64,000 bases of DNA from Thalassotalea algicola (GTDB lineage Bacteria > Pseudomonadota > Gammaproteobacteria > Enterobacterales > Alteromonadaceae), in contig NZ_JABBXH010000001.1 of assembly GCF_012932965.1 (NCBI RefSeq), positions 186,001-250,000 on the forward strand, read 5' to 3'. A program made the position numbers and the translations under genes. Below are positions 62,900 to 64,000 of the stretch, one piece after another (position 1 is the stretch's first letter; each line of letters starts with the position of its first letter). A model generated the notes under the pieces. It ran no database searches. It was not told the origin of the DNA and worked only from the letters and a program-made list of their open reading frames with translations.

Positions 62900-63880
62900 T
62901 TAGGCCATTTGGCCAAATAACAAATATTGGTACGCCAAAAAAGTCACAAATAATGCAGCACCTTTTAAGCGAGTAATTCTGAACGCTCCAGTCTTGCGAC
63001 TAAAACATAAAACGAATAGGAATATAGTGACACCAAGCATATAAGGTGCGTCCCGCGTAGCTGCGTTTGCGTCAATAACCCCTGGTGCAATAAGGCCAGG
63101 CAACGACAACACAGCTAAAATATTGAATATATTTGAGCCAATAATATTGCCGAGCGCTAAGTCATCTTCTTTCTTGATGATACTCATAATGCTCGCTGCT
63201 AACTCAGGTAAACTCGTCCCTATAGCAATAATAGTTAGGCCAATAACTAAATCACTAATACCGAAAGCTTTTGCGATAAATACTGCTGAGTCCACTAAAT
63301 AACTTGCACTCAACGGCAGTAACACAATGCCAAATATTAGCCAGAAAAAAGCCATACCATTGCTGGTAGCCTCGGGAACCTCTGCTTCGGCTTCAATAAT
63401 CATAGGATCATCAACCGAACTTGCCTTAGCTCGGCGCAGTGTAATAATTAAAAGTGAAGCGATATAAATAAAGAAACCAGCCATTAACAACACACCTTCT
63501 AGCAGGCTAAGTTCTAGGTTGGCTAACATTAAATATGCGATAATGGTAATGATTAGAATTAGCGGTAGCTCACGCTTTACTGTTGAAGATGAAACCTTCA
63601 ATGGTTGAAATAAGGCAGTTAAACCTAATACCAACGCAATATTCGTAATATTAGAGCCTATTGCATTTCCTACAGCGGTATCTGGGTTCCCACCAAAAGA
63701 CGCTGTAGCTGCAACCATCATTTCTGGAGCAGACGAGCCCATTGCCACAATAGTAAGACCAATTATCATTGGTGAAACACCAAAATTTCTCGCAACCGAA
63801 GAGGCGCCAAATACAAATTTGTCAGCACTCCACACCAAAGCAACCAGCGATACAATTAAGATTAAAACTTGCAATAACAT
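62900..63880 (-). CDS. yrbG: Sodium/calcium exchanger-family protein YrbG
   Basis: 326 residues with ten transmembrane helices in two inverted halves. The ion-binding alpha repeats are MIIGLTIVAMGSSAPEMMVAATASFGGNPDTAVGNAIGSNITNIALVLG and LVIGLTIIAIGTSLPELAASIMSIIKKEDDLALGNIIGSNIFNILAVL, each with its acidic residue. It heads the yrbG-kdsD-kdsC-lptC block, as in E. coli. Confidence 0.95.
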   Translation of the reverse strand: MLLQVLILIVSLVALVWSADKFVFGASSVARNFGVSPMIIGLTIVAMGSSAPEMMVAATASFGGNPDTAVGNAIGSNITNIALVLGLTALFQPLKVSSSTVKRELPLILIITIIAYLMLANLELSLLEGVLLMAGFFIYIASLLIITLRRAKASSVDDPMIIEAEAEVPEATSNGMAFFWLIFGIVLLPLSASYLVDSAVFIAKAFGISDLVIGLTIIAIGTSLPELAASIMSIIKKEDDLALGNIIGSNIFNILAVLSLPGLIAPGVIDANAATRDAPYMLGVTIFLFVLCFSRKTGAFRITRLKGAALFVTFLAYQYLLFGQMA

Positions 63881-64000
63881 CTAAAACTCCTGAAAACTTA
63901 TTAAATTGTCGCTGTTAACTAGGTAAAAAAAAAGAGGAAAATGAATTAACTGTCGAAAATAGGTCTATTTGTATAATTTATCATCATAAAGTAAGGGGGT

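Overview
The window looks like chromosome from a low-GC marine gammaproteobacterium of the order Alteromonadales, most likely Colwelliaceae (Colwellia or Thalassotalea type). This is inferred from AT-rich codon use and from the conserved gene orders sspB-sspA-petC-petB-petA, rpsI-rplM-zapE, zapG-degQ, yjgA/pmbA and npr-rapZ-ptsN-hpf-rpoN-lptB-lptA-lptC-kdsC-kdsD-yrbG. No tRNA, rRNA, insertion sequence, prophage or CRISPR array was recognised.

Two halves can be told apart. Positions 44,000-64,000 are core: stringent starvation proteins, the cytochrome bc1 complex, ribosomal proteins L13/S9, cell-division and envelope-protease genes, an MgtE magnesium channel, the nitrogen PTS with sigma-54, and LPS transport plus Kdo synthesis. 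Positions 600-44,000 are accessory and mostly catabolic, mixed with a few housekeeping or orphan genes (Hsp20, a type IV pilin, a prolyl oligopeptidase, an EF-hand protein, a PAS/globin pair).

The catabolic part comes in blocks. (a) 658-8025: a TonB-dependent receptor, a small VOC protein, three exported two-domain VOC proteins and a Crp/Fnr-type regulator. (b) 9734-16708: an operon of sodium:solute symporter, cytoplasmic VOC protein, FAD-linked oxidase, degenerate alpha/beta hydrolase and medium-chain reductase, preceded by a CpeT-like lipoprotein. (c) 18385-25244: a DUF1838 exported protein, a PaaI thioesterase/enoyl-CoA hydratase pair, an operon of two aconitase-superfamily (LeuC/LeuD-like) subunits, a 2-methylisocitrate-lyase-like enzyme and another VOC protein, and a cupin. 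(d) 30886-43899: an operon of two MmgE/PrpD proteins, a PaaK-like CoA ligase, an amidase and a CaiB CoA transferase; a divergent YciI protein and MFS carrier; and a nitrilase/aldehyde dehydrogenase/DUF1330 operon.

A possible link between the blocks is regulatory. The Crp/Fnr regulator at 6964 has an FNR-type recognition helix (E196..S199-R200) but only one cysteine. Near-perfect FNR-type boxes (TTGAN-N4-ATCAA) lie upstream of the TonB receptor, CpeT and DUF1838 genes, at the enoyl-CoA hydratase start, and in the PrpD/YciI divergent promoter; related boxes precede the cupin and DUF1330 genes. My working model is one dispersed regulon. It would take a TonB-imported compound, process it in the periplasm with exported VOC, CpeT-like and DUF1838 proteins, and finish it in the cytoplasm through CoA chemistry and an alkylcitrate-like dehydration/hydration/lyase sequence. 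The substrate cannot be told from the sequence.
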